A stretch of 39,648 nucleotides of DNA from NCBI GenBank assembly GCA_021414115.1, contig JAIOPD010000017.1, forward strand, positions 1-39,648. The letters run 5' to 3'. Shown here piece by piece: positions 8,343-15,414 of this stretch (position 1 is its first letter; the number at the start of each line of letters is the position of its first letter). The position numbers and the translations under genes are program-made. The DNA comes from Planctomycetia bacterium (lineage in GTDB: Bacteria; Planctomycetota; Planctomycetia; Pirellulales; UBA1268). The notes beneath the pieces are model-generated. The model had not been told where the DNA came from. It searched no databases and saw nothing but the letters and a program-made list of their open reading frames with translations.

Positions 8343-8421
8343 TGACCCTAGGTAAATGCTCGATTTGACCCCTATCAGGGCTCAACTGTGACCCCTATTG
8401 CGGGTCACCGCTGACCCCTAT
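8343..8421 (+). repeat. Iteron-like array: four TGACCC(C)TAT repeats with exact 23-bp period
   Basis: The repeats start at 8343 (TGACCCTAGG, the weakest), 8366, 8389 and 8412 (each TGACCCCTAT). The spacing is exactly 23 bases each time, about two helical turns. Two extra half-sites in the opposite orientation (GGGTCA at 8331 and 8402) form short dyads with neighbouring copies. The last two repeats lie inside the end of the minus-strand gene 8395-9012. Regularly phased repeats next to a primase/helicase operon are typical of iteron origins bound by a Rep protein. An operator for a cooperative repressor is the main alternative. Confidence 0.75.
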
Positions 8422-9012
8422 GCCCAGGCAGCTCGGGCCAGGATCGTCACCGCCGCGGCCACTGCCGGGACTAGGTTTTCCGTGGACCCTGTAGACGTTC
8501 GGGCCGCGGCCGGGGGCGCCCTTCTGCACGAGCGTCACGAGCCCTCGGGCCTTGAGCTCCCGTGCGGCTCGCTTCGCGGTCGAGACCGCGCAGCCCATTC
8601 GTATAGCCATGTCCGAGAGCCCCGTCCTCACAAGCCCGTCCGGCTTCGTGTCGCGGTACAGGACGAACCAGGCCTTGGCTGCGGCATCGCCGACGTCGCG
8701 CATCTGGCCATCCACGAAGTCGTTGAGCACCCGGAAACGGTCGGGGTGCTGTGGGGCCTCTACGGGCCGTGCACGGCGGCCCCGGGGCTGCGGCTTCGCT
8801 GTTGGATCCCGGGCCAACCCGGGAACGCTCGCGGCAGCGACGGTCTTTTTCGGCACCGTGACGCCGGTGGTGGCAAGAGCCGCGGTCGCCTCGTCGCCGG
8901 GCGTAGCGGCCCCCGGTCCCGGCATCGGGGGCAGCACGGCGCCGGCGGGCAGGATGTGGTCCGTACTCAACGGTCGAGTCCTAATTCTCGTTGGGCAAGG
9001 GAGCGTCGTCAT
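8395..9012 (-). CDS. Winged-helix DNA-binding protein of the replication module
   Basis: This 205-residue protein has a Pro/Ala-rich N-terminal half. The C-terminal half (about 95-185) reads like a winged helix: FVLYRDTKPDGLVRTGLSD, then the helix-turn-helix MGCAVSTAKRAARELKARG and a wing GLVTLVQKGAPGRGPNVYRV. This is the type of fold found in plasmid/phage replication initiators and in helicase-loading accessory proteins. It is the last gene of the minus-strand replication operon and overlaps the helicase gene by 32 bases. The iteron-like repeats begin within its 3' end, so it is the best candidate to bind them. Initiator and helicase loader are both possible; no enzymatic motif is seen. Confidence 0.65.
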   Translation of the reverse strand: MTTLPCPTRIRTRPLSTDHILPAGAVLPPMPGPGAATPGDEATAALATTGVTVPKKTVAAASVPGLARDPTAKPQPRGRRARPVEAPQHPDRFRVLNDFVDGQMRDVGDAAAKAWFVLYRDTKPDGLVRTGLSDMAIRMGCAVSTAKRAARELKARGLVTLVQKGAPGRGPNVYRVHGKPSPGSGRGGDDPGPSCLGIGVSGDPQ

Positions 9013-9979
9013 CCGCCACCGCCCCTGAGTCCCAGAGTCGCAGCAGCTCCTCCGTAACGGACGTACGTGTGGCCGATCGGGCGTCGGTAGTCACAGGTGG
9101 GGTCCAGGAGGCCGGCGTCGCGTCGCTGGAGACGAGCGTGAAGGACTGCACCGAGCGGTTGAACCGGAACTCCTGGGTCACCTGCCGGCCGTGGCGGGCC
9201 TTGAGGTGCGAGAGCCGGACCAGGTCGGAGTCGTCGCCTATCGGGGCCAGGATCAGGGCGTCGTCGGCGCCATATTCGAGTTCCGAAGTCTCACGGAACG
9301 ACGCCAGGGACAAGCCGTCGCCCGCATACGAAGACCGCCCTGCCTTGTCGCGGGAACGGCCCACGGCACTCACCACGATCACCGCGAGCCCCGCGTTGGC
9401 GAATTGCCGCAGGTAGTCCATGACGCGGTTCACGCGGTGCCTGGCCTCGGCGTCCTCGGTCGGGATCGTGAACCGCTGGATGTAGTCGATGAAAACGACG
9501 TCCGCACCGAAGGCGTCGACGGAGGCGGCGACGTTGGAAATGTCGTAGGGCGCGTTCATGAAGGCCAGCCGGTCTATGACGGCCTGCAGCGTCGCGAGCC
9601 CGGCGGTCAGCCGCTCTTCGTGCTCTGGGCCGAGCCGCCTGTGCCGAATGGCCTCCGCGTCGATGCCGGACAGCCGTGCAAGCTGCCGGTTGAGCAGGGC
9701 CTCCGGTGCCATCTCGCAGTTGGCCATGAGCACCCGCAACCCGGGTTGGAACCGCAGCATCTCGATGCCCATCGACGTCGTGAAGCAGGTCTTGCCGGCT
9801 CCCGGGGCACCGCCGATGAGCGTGACGAGGCCGGGGCCAACTTCCGGGTACGGGAAGCCGTGTTGGTACAGCACGGGCGCTGTGCCGCTTTTCACGTCGT
9901 CGTGCCACCGGCTGAACAGGTTGCCGCCCGTGATGAAACGCGCCCGGGGAACGATCTTCAATCGCGACGAACCGTTCAT
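8981..9979 (-). CDS. DnaB-like replicative helicase core (RecA-fold ATPase)
   Basis: This 332-residue protein corresponds to the C-terminal motor domain of DnaB-type helicases. Walker A is GGAPGAGKT (K63), followed by an H1a-like NCEM. Walker B is VVFIDYIQ (D165). The C-terminal SELEYGADDALIL fits the H4 region. The usual N-terminal primase-binding domain is replaced by about 50 residues. The H3 glutamine (normally in a SQ-type motif) reads VVSAVGRSRD here. I chose the ATG at 9979 because it overlaps the stop of the upstream small ORF (ATGA); a longer frame to 10378 would overlap the primase gene. With the adjacent primase it probably forms the element's own replisome core. Confidence 0.82.
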   Translation of the reverse strand: MNGSSRLKIVPRARFITGGNLFSRWHDDVKSGTAPVLYQHGFPYPEVGPGLVTLIGGAPGAGKTCFTTSMGIEMLRFQPGLRVLMANCEMAPEALLNRQLARLSGIDAEAIRHRRLGPEHEERLTAGLATLQAVIDRLAFMNAPYDISNVAASVDAFGADVVFIDYIQRFTIPTEDAEARHRVNRVMDYLRQFANAGLAVIVVSAVGRSRDKAGRSSYAGDGLSLASFRETSELEYGADDALILAPIGDDSDLVRLSHLKARHGRQVTQEFRFNRSVQSFTLVSSDATPASWTPPVTTDARSATRTSVTEELLRLWDSGAVADDDAPLPNEN

Positions 9980-10155
9980 GCCGAGGTCCTCCGCAGCTTT
10001 GGGTGCCGTCGGCGGCCACGCGGATCTCGCGACGACCACGCATGAGTACGGCGGCGATGCCCGTGGTAACGCACACTTCGACGCCCGCGGCTGCCGAGGC
10101 GACGGCTGAACGTCCGACCGGGGCGGTAGAACTCGCCTGACTGCACGTGCCTCAT
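9976..10155 (-). CDS. Arginine-rich 59-residue ORF coupled to primase and helicase genes
   Basis: The ATG overlaps the primase stop (ATGA, 10152-10155) and the stop overlaps the helicase ATG (ATGA, 9976-9979). The ORF thus fits exactly between its neighbours with coupling signals at both ends. The product is very basic, with repeated RR/RRR and many His and Ser, no acidic core and no known domain. Another minus-strand frame over the same stretch is also open and has comparably high third-position GC, so coding potential alone does not settle it. If made, it could be a DNA-binding adaptor; otherwise it is a coincidental frame that merely keeps ribosomes on the message. Confidence 0.45.
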   Translation of the reverse strand: MRHVQSGEFYRPGRTFSRRLGSRGRRSVRYHGHRRRTHAWSSRDPRGRRRHPKLRRTSA

Positions 10156-11207
10156 CGCTCGCCCTCCGGTGTGTTCCGCCGCGTGGCCTCGTCCGGGCCA
10201 GGCTCCGATGCGGACCTCGTCGCGGCAAGGAATCCGCACTCGATCTGCCGATCGACCTCGCGCGGCGGCAGGCCGGTGTCCAGGGCGGCCTCGCGGAGCA
10301 GCTCGAACACAAGTTGCCGAGGAGCGCCCGCTTCCGCGAGATTGCGGGACGCCGAATAGACGGTCCGGTGGCGGTCACCGACGGCCACCGGCTCGCCCCG
10401 GATCAGGTCGAGCGTGAGCCGGTTCACTTTGGCCATCGCGGCGCCGGTGGCGATGTCCCGCCGCCTTTCCTCGAACGCCACTTCCCGCATGGCGACCGTT
10501 TCCGAGGCCGCCTGCCACTCGGCGGCGAGTGCCGGCAGTCGGCCCATGCCGGATAGGTCAGGCAGCTCGAACGGGGCCGGCTGGGCAGCCAGGATCACCG
10601 CGTCGTCGGCAGTCAGCAATGCGAACTGGTGGGGGGGCACGAACTTCTTGTGCAAGCCCGTCCTGGGGTGCCGGCTGTTGGGGCTGCGGAACGCGCGGAC
10701 CCGGTCGTAAACGCCCATGTCGATGCCGATGCCCGCCGCGGTGGCGATTCGCTCCGCGAACGCACGGGCGACCAAGTGGTACGACTCGCCGCCCGCCGGG
10801 GCCCATAGGGCCGTGGGAAGCCCGAGGTGACAACCCTTGCCGCCCGATATGAACGGCAGCAGACACTCCTCGGGCACCAGGTATCGCTCGATGAGCGTCA
10901 CCAACAGCTGGCGTGTGTCCACAATGGCCCGCTCGACGCCCCCCGCCGCCGTGTCGCGGTCGACGTCCAACCAGATGAAGTTGGACCATGTCTTGCCCAC
11001 GAAGCCTCGGGTAGAACGCGTCTTGGCGAGGTGCACGGCAAAGTCCTCCCCGAACTGGAAGACCCCCAGGTAACTCTCCTCGATAACGCGAGCCCGGGGA
11101 TCGCATCGCCGGTACGCATCGAACGCCACCGCGACATCCACTCGCTTGCGAGCATTGTGTGGGGCACCGAGTATGCGGAACGTGTGGGGAAATTCAGCTG
11201 CGATCAT
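10152..11207 (-). CDS. Archaeo-eukaryotic-type DNA primase (PrimPol-like)
   Basis: This 351-residue protein has the marks of an AEP primase. Motif I carries the metal-binding pair in FIWLDVDRD (D81, D83). Motif II is SGGKGCHLGLP (S121-H127). A later conserved stretch reads DRVRAFRSPNSRHPRTG (168-184), as in primases that act on plasmid or phage DNA. The C-terminal third is helical and may be the PriCT-like part. It would make primers for the element's own replication, handing over to the DnaB-like helicase encoded 176 bases downstream. The start ATG overlaps the end of the preceding DUF669-like gene by 14 bases. Whether it also has polymerase activity cannot be judged. Confidence 0.8.
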   Translation of the reverse strand: MIAAEFPHTFRILGAPHNARKRVDVAVAFDAYRRCDPRARVIEESYLGVFQFGEDFAVHLAKTRSTRGFVGKTWSNFIWLDVDRDTAAGGVERAIVDTRQLLVTLIERYLVPEECLLPFISGGKGCHLGLPTALWAPAGGESYHLVARAFAERIATAAGIGIDMGVYDRVRAFRSPNSRHPRTGLHKKFVPPHQFALLTADDAVILAAQPAPFELPDLSGMGRLPALAAEWQAASETVAMREVAFEERRRDIATGAAMAKVNRLTLDLIRGEPVAVGDRHRTVYSASRNLAEAGAPRQLVFELLREAALDTGLPPREVDRQIECGFLAATRSASEPGPDEATRRNTPEGER

Positions 11208-11592
11208 CGGTCGGTACCCCCTGCTGGGCCATGGTCACGGAGAGCACCTGCCAGTGCACGATGCGGCACTCCCGATAGCCGTCGCGGTCTTGGACATCCG
11301 CGACAACGAGCCGGCAGGCGGCACCCAGCGGCACCGGCGGATCATTGTCGAGGTCGGCCAGCGTGCGAACGCCCAGCCGTGCCAACTCGACCTTCGTTCG
11401 TGCAACCGCCTTGGGTGACAGCCAGAGTGTCCGCCACACGCGGCGCTGGTCTCCGCAATGCAATGAAATGTCCCAGTAGAGGGTCACGCCGACGTTGCGG
11501 GTGCGAACCGACCGTGCGATGCAACTCATCACAAGCGTGCCCGTGTAATTGCCAGGACACACATTCGCCGACTCGAAGCGGCTGTCGCTCAC
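11194..11592 (-). CDS. DUF669-like protein, second paralogue (possible OB-fold ssDNA binder)
   Basis: This 132-residue protein starts at a GTG that overlaps the upstream stop (GTGA). The middle matches its upstream neighbour: RRVWRTLWLSPKAV lines up with RKIWHTSWLSEASL, followed in both by a charged helix ending in LGV/LGI. A proline and a PLGAACRLVV/PPGIYCIVKV strand then follow. I read the two as tandem paralogues of the DUF669 type, which in phages accompanies recombination and replication genes and is thought to be SSB-like. It is sandwiched between the first paralogue and the primase with overlaps on both sides. Confidence 0.6.
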   Translation of the reverse strand: MSDSRFESANVCPGNYTGTLVMSCIARSVRTRNVGVTLYWDISLHCGDQRRVWRTLWLSPKAVARTKVELARLGVRTLADLDNDPPVPLGAACRLVVADVQDRDGYRECRIVHWQVLSVTMAQQGVPTDDRS

Positions 11593-12089
11593 CGCACACC
11601 TCCTTCCGCCGAGCAGGTCGTGGCCGGCATGCCGAAGTCCGGGTCGGCGGTCGGATCCTGCCGCACGCCGCCTGCCTCTATGTGGGTCACGCGATTCCGC
11701 TGCGTACCGTCGTCCTCCGTCCGCACCACGACCTTGACGATGCAGTAGATGCCGGGTGGTACCGGCTTCTCGCACTGCTCCAGATTGTTGATGCCGAGCT
11801 TCTTGAGGTCGCGCTTCGCGTAGGGCAACGAGGCTTCCGACAGCCAGGACGTGTGCCAGATCTTCCGGCCGCGGTACTCGCCGGCCGCGATCTCGAACAC
11901 GCATGTGTAGCCCGTCACGCCCTTCTGCGACTGGCACAACTGGCCGCTGACAAAGTCCACCTCGTACGAGCCGGGCGGCACCGGCGCGAAATCCGGGGCC
12001 GCCTCGACCTCGTCGAAGCGGCGTGAGAGTTCCTCGCGGCTCTCGCCCGTGAGGATGTCCGAAAGCTTCCTGGGACTGTCGCCAAACAT
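11589..12089 (-). CDS. DUF669-like phage/element protein (possible ssDNA-binding)
   Basis: This 166-residue protein begins at the ATG at 12089, chosen because AAGGAG stands just upstream. A longer in-frame extension to 12191 lacks such a site. The segment from about residue 45, PGSYEVDFVSGQ... then YRGRKIWHTSWLS, then KRDLKKLGI, is typical of DUF669. This family is common in phage replication regions and is inferred to bind single-stranded DNA. It is the first gene of the minus-strand replication operon (DUF669-like, paralogue, primase, small ORF, helicase, winged helix), all with overlapping ends. The promoter should lie in the divergent region 12090-12354. Confidence 0.72.
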   Translation of the reverse strand: MFGDSPRKLSDILTGESREELSRRFDEVEAAPDFAPVPPGSYEVDFVSGQLCQSQKGVTGYTCVFEIAAGEYRGRKIWHTSWLSEASLPYAKRDLKKLGINNLEQCEKPVPPGIYCIVKVVVRTEDDGTQRNRVTHIEAGGVRQDPTADPDFGMPATTCSAEGGVR

Positions 12090-12354
12090 TGCTTCTCCTT
12101 GCCGCGTCGCGGCTATGTGAAACCCAGCCTTCGTGGTGCGCGGCGTGTCAAGCACGCAACGTTCACGACCACGATGACGAAAGGTACTCACGCCATCCGT
12201 TCTGGGCTCTCTGCGTTTTCGCGGAGAGCCTGCGGCTGACGACGCCGGTAGAAATCCCCACCTCGCCCCAAAACCGAAGCGACAGCGGCTGCCTCACCCG
12301 CGACGAATGTGAGGCACGGATCCTCGGAGGTGCCGATCACGGCACGACAGGCTC
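12090..12354. promoter_or_regulatory. Divergent control region with strong hairpins
   Basis: This spacer separates the minus-strand replication operon from the plus-strand ParB-like gene and must hold both promoters. A hairpin pairs GGCTCTCTGCG (12205-12215) with CGCGGAGAGCC (12220-12230) over a TTTT loop with one mismatch. A second, GTGCCG-ATCA-CGGCAC (12330-12345), sits just before the ParB-like start. I see no consensus sigma-70 promoter. ParB-like proteins and phage repressors bind dyads in such places, so autoregulation is plausible. Confidence 0.5.
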
Positions 12355-13320
12355 ATGTGCGACACGCCTACAACCTCAATCGCTCTGATGCCAATCAACC
12401 CGGCGCCATGCGGTGCCGCGCCGCCCGCCGGGGCGGAACGCACCGAACTAGAAGTAGTCGGCGGTTTCCCAGTGCACCCGTTCGCTAGCAAGTTCAAGCT
12501 ACTGGAAGGCAGCGAATTCGACGATCTGGTCGAGAGCGTGCGGGTGGCGGGCCGCGTCGCTCCCATCGAGTTTCACGATGGGCTGCTGATCGACGGACGC
12601 AACAGGGTACGCGCGGTCGAGGCGCTTCGTCAGCGCGGGTACGACATCGAGATGTCCCACGACGAATGGCAGCCGCGCGGCGGCGAGTGCGTCGAGGAAC
12701 ACATCTACGCGGTGAACGTGCACCGGCGACACCTGACCGACGACCAACGCGCGGTGCTCGCCCTCGAATTGCTGCCGCAGATCCGGGCCGCGAAAGCCGC
12801 CCGACAAGCCGCCACCCGCTTCGGTGGTCCCAGCCGTGACGCGGCGGCTGGGATCTCCCAGCCACCGGCGGATTCCGCCCACCGGAGGCGGTCGGCTGCC
12901 GAGAAAGCAGCCGCAAGCAGCATCGGGCAGCTTGCTCGGCTCGCCAAGGTCTCCGGCCACAAGGCGGCCCAGGCCGTGGCGCTCGGAGACGCGGTGGCGG
13001 CGGGCACGGTTGACCAGGATGAGATCGACGCGGTGCTTCGCGGCGACAAGCACCTACGCGATGCATCACCCAAGAAGAAGCGGCGGTTGCCCCCCGCGGC
13101 GGACCGTGACGTGCTGAAGTTCGTTACTGACGATGACTCGGAGCCCGAGTCCGAGTTCGATAGGGACGACACCGACGACGACGAAGTCACCGAAAAGTCA
13201 GTCCGACGCCGTTGGGAGTGGTTCAAACGCCCCTACGCCGTCGCCGATCACCGCGAGGTGCGCCGGCTGCTCATGAAGGTGGTTGCCGAAGAGCAGCGGG
13301 ATTTCGATCGTCACCTGTAG
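12355..13320 (+). CDS. ParB-like nuclease-domain protein
   Basis: This 321-residue protein has a ParB/Srx-like N-terminal domain. The VHPFASKFKLLEGSEFDDL segment, IRVAGR-like turn and GLLIDGRNRVRAVEAL (about 75-90) correspond to the core that holds nucleotide and magnesium in ParB CTPases. A VNVHRRHLTDDQRAVLAL segment (about 120-137) follows, as in element-borne ParB-like regulators. A later helical part (GQLARLAKVSGHKAAQAVALG) looks like an HTH. The tail contains a very acidic run (DDDSEPESEFDRDDTDDDE) and a basic end. No ParA is encoded nearby, so partition in the usual sense is unlikely; control of replication or host genes is more likely. An internal ATG at codon 12 is an alternative start. 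Confidence 0.78.
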   Translation: MCDTPTTSIALMPINPAPCGAAPPAGAERTELEVVGGFPVHPFASKFKLLEGSEFDDLVESVRVAGRVAPIEFHDGLLIDGRNRVRAVEALRQRGYDIEMSHDEWQPRGGECVEEHIYAVNVHRRHLTDDQRAVLALELLPQIRAAKAARQAATRFGGPSRDAAAGISQPPADSAHRRRSAAEKAAASSIGQLARLAKVSGHKAAQAVALGDAVAAGTVDQDEIDAVLRGDKHLRDASPKKKRRLPPAADRDVLKFVTDDDSEPESEFDRDDTDDDEVTEKSVRRRWEWFKRPYAVADHREVRRLLMKVVAEEQRDFDRHL

Positions 13321-13396
13321 CCCCGCCTTCGTCCCTATCTGGCAATTCAATTCGTTTTCCCACACCAGCCTGGAGCCCGCACTTACGCGGACGGTT

Positions 13397-14896
13397 ATGT
13401 CTTCACTCGATTTGGTTTCGCTCATCGGTTTACCCACGAGCTTCCCCGTCTTCTTCCCCTCGCAACTCGAAGCGTACCGCCGCTCGTGTTCGGCGGCGAG
13501 CGACACACCCGACGAGTTCGCGGTGGCGTACATGCTCGCGGCCGGCGCCACCTCCACCGGCGGAAACGTCACCGGCTATGCCTCCCGTAGTTGGCCGGTG
13601 CGAACCAACGTGTTCGTCGCCGTCGTCGACTACAAGGGCCGTGGGAAAAGCATCCTGGCGGACAAGATCTTCGGTCCGCTGGTCGATCACGAGGAAGTGT
13701 TGAAGGCACTCGCGGCGGCCGCTGCTGACGAGCACGAAGAAAATGACGACGAGGACGGCGGCGGCTCTCGGCGCCGATCGAGGGGCGAGCCCCCGGCGCC
13801 GTGCGTCATCGTCAACGACGTGACGGGGCCCGCGGTGCTGGAACTCTTGGAGACGAGCGAGCGACAACTGCTTGTGAGCCCCGACGAGCTGGCGGCCCTG
13901 TTCCTGCGCGGTGCGAGCGGCTCCAACCGGCAGACGTTTTGCGAGCTGGCTGACGGGAGGCGGCGACGGAAGTACCGCGTCGGCGACGGCGGGCGACGCA
14001 AGGCGCTGGTGGCCCCATTCGTGTCGCTCCTGGGCACGATCCAGCCCGACCTGCTGAGCTGTGCCTACAACGATCGCGGCGACGACGGCTTGATCGACAG
14101 GATCCTGCTCGTGGGGCTGCCCGGAGCCAGGATGCCGAAGTGGCCGGACGACGCGGATGACCCCACGTTGAATCGGGAGTGGGCGACCGCGATCGAGCGG
14201 CTCTTCCAGATCGAGATTCTCGCGGCCGACGCGGTCAACGGACGAGTCGACGTATCGTTCACCCCCGAATCCATCGCGGTATTCAAGCGATTCGAGGATG
14301 AACTCAAGGAAGTGGTCGTCAGCCTCGGCATACCCCACGAGCAGTACGGCGTCATCAACAAGATCCGTGGCCACGTGGTTCGGCTCGCGCTTCTGCATCG
14401 ATGCTTCCGGTGGGCCGCTGGTGAGTTCGGCGCGGAGGGGCCGCTCGGGAACGTCGATGAGGCAGACGCTCTCGCGGCGCGGGATGCGGCGGCGTTCTTC
14501 CTCGGGCGTTGGTTGATCTGGCGCCCGGAGTTGACGCCCGCGGGAACCACCACGCGGCCCGCGTCAATCGGGCTTTTCCAGGACCCCGGCAATGATCCGG
14601 TCCTCCGATCGCTCGCGACCCAAGCCAGCGGGTTACAGGACGGCCTGCGCTTGGTTGAGCGGGTGGTGCGGCACCTCCGGCGGCGGGAGCCAGCGGCAGT
14701 GACCTGGGAATCTCTCGTCACCAAGGGGCCGCTGGCGATTGTCCCGACAGACGATCTGAAAGCAGCGCTGAATTGGCTCCAGGATGAAGGACTCGTGGAC
14801 TTGGATAGCCGGACCGAAGCGTTTCGGCTTGTCCCACTCCCAAGCCGCGCATCTTCTCGGCGGGACGCTGCAACGGAGAGGGGGGCTCGCGTATGA
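13397..14896 (+). CDS. DUF3987-type protein (element/phage replication-associated ATPase-like)
   Basis: This 499-residue protein starts at the ATG at 13397. An upstream TTG at 13283 would overlap the ParB-like gene and add unconvincing sequence. The features fit DUF3987. These are an N-terminal FPSQLEAYRRSCSAAS segment, a Walker-A-like VVDYKGRGKSILADKI (about 75-90), an acidic low-complexity insert (HEENDDEDGGGSRRRSRGE), then VNDVTGPAVLELL and LLVSPDELAALF. A later DRILLVGLPG also fits. Such proteins are linked to primase/helicase genes in phages and islands. The P-loop lacks a full GxxGxGK[ST] pattern (YKGRGKS), so ATP hydrolysis is uncertain. The end of the protein resembles a winged helix (LNWLQDEGLVDL). 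Confidence 0.75.
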   Translation: MSSLDLVSLIGLPTSFPVFFPSQLEAYRRSCSAASDTPDEFAVAYMLAAGATSTGGNVTGYASRSWPVRTNVFVAVVDYKGRGKSILADKIFGPLVDHEEVLKALAAAAADEHEENDDEDGGGSRRRSRGEPPAPCVIVNDVTGPAVLELLETSERQLLVSPDELAALFLRGASGSNRQTFCELADGRRRRKYRVGDGGRRKALVAPFVSLLGTIQPDLLSCAYNDRGDDGLIDRILLVGLPGARMPKWPDDADDPTLNREWATAIERLFQIEILAADAVNGRVDVSFTPESIAVFKRFEDELKEVVVSLGIPHEQYGVINKIRGHVVRLALLHRCFRWAAGEFGAEGPLGNVDEADALAARDAAAFFLGRWLIWRPELTPAGTTTRPASIGLFQDPGNDPVLRSLATQASGLQDGLRLVERVVRHLRRREPAAVTWESLVTKGPLAIVPTDDLKAALNWLQDEGLVDLDSRTEAFRLVPLPSRASSRRDAATERGARV

Positions 14897-15140
14897 GGTC
14901 CGTTACGACACCAGAGGTGACCCGGCCGCCCGCCGCAGCGGCGGGCGCCCTCTGGGGCTCGGTCCTGCCGATCCCAGCGGGGCCCGGCGCCGGTGATGAC
15001 TTCGAGGCCGGGTGCAGCGGGCGTGGAGCTGCATCAAGGCCGCGCGCTTCGCCGCCGTGGAGCACGACCGGCTGCGGGAGGTGCTGGCGGCCAGGATCGA
15101 AGGCGAGTTGGTTGCGGGCAGGGGGGGAAAGGAGGGGTGA
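14893..15140 (+). CDS. Small ORF, possibly frameshifted, before the excisionase gene
   Basis: An ATG overlaps the stop of the DUF3987 gene (ATGA at 14893-14896), and the first about 35 codons look protein-like (PAAAAGALWGSVLPIPAG). After about 15000 that frame becomes Cys/Trp/Arg-rich. A different frame (15012-15140) instead gives a helical, charged sequence, ARFAAVEHDRLREVLAARI, ending 2 bases before the next gene's ATG region. The two parts may be one small gene with an indel, or two overlapping small genes. No family is recognised. Confidence 0.3.
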
Positions 15141-15142
15141 GA

Positions 15143-15370
15143 ATGACGGTCGAAACTGATAAGGCACCTTCACCGCTAATCGACGTCAACGAGTTTGCGT
15201 CCAAGCTGGCGTGCTCGACCAAGCACGTGCGTCGGATGGCCGACAACGGCAGGTGCCCGCCGCCGATTCGATTGGGCGGACTTCGGCGGTGGAATCGGAA
15301 GGCCGTGGACGACTGGATCGCCGCGGGCTGCCCGGTTGTCAGGCACGTGCGCTCGACCACCCCGAAATAG
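15143..15370 (+). CDS. Excisionase-like helix-turn-helix protein
   Basis: This 75-residue protein starts at the ATG at 15143, after a GGAGGGG ribosome site at 15131-15137. It reads as an AlpA/MerR-type HTH_17 domain: IDVNEFASKLACSTKHVRRM with a turn at the NGRCPPPIRLGG wing, then RRWNRKAVDDWIAAG. Small proteins of this kind next to an integrase act as recombination directionality factors or transcription regulators. The integrase gene follows after 44 bases, so the two are probably co-transcribed. A longer upstream frame is open but its sequence is low quality. Confidence 0.82.
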   Translation: MTVETDKAPSPLIDVNEFASKLACSTKHVRRMADNGRCPPPIRLGGLRRWNRKAVDDWIAAGCPVVRHVRSTTPK

Positions 15371-15414
15371 CCTGCCCCAGTAAACTGAACATCGAAACAG
15401 GTAAGGAGAGCCAC

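Noticed and set aside
8343-8421. Regular repeats as a CRISPR array
   Set aside because: The conserved part is about 10 bp and the period only 23 bp, far too short for repeat plus spacer; iterons fit better.
9980-10378. Longer start of the helicase gene adding about 130 residues
   Set aside because: It would overlap the primase gene, the added sequence is Arg/Pro/Ala low-complexity, and the ATG at 9979 has an ATGA coupling overlap.
12355-13320. Partition (parAB) locus
   Set aside because: No ParA-type ATPase gene adjoins the ParB-like gene.
13283-13396. Upstream TTG start for the DUF3987 gene
   Set aside because: It overlaps the ParB-like coding end, and the added residues look like read-through of a spacer.
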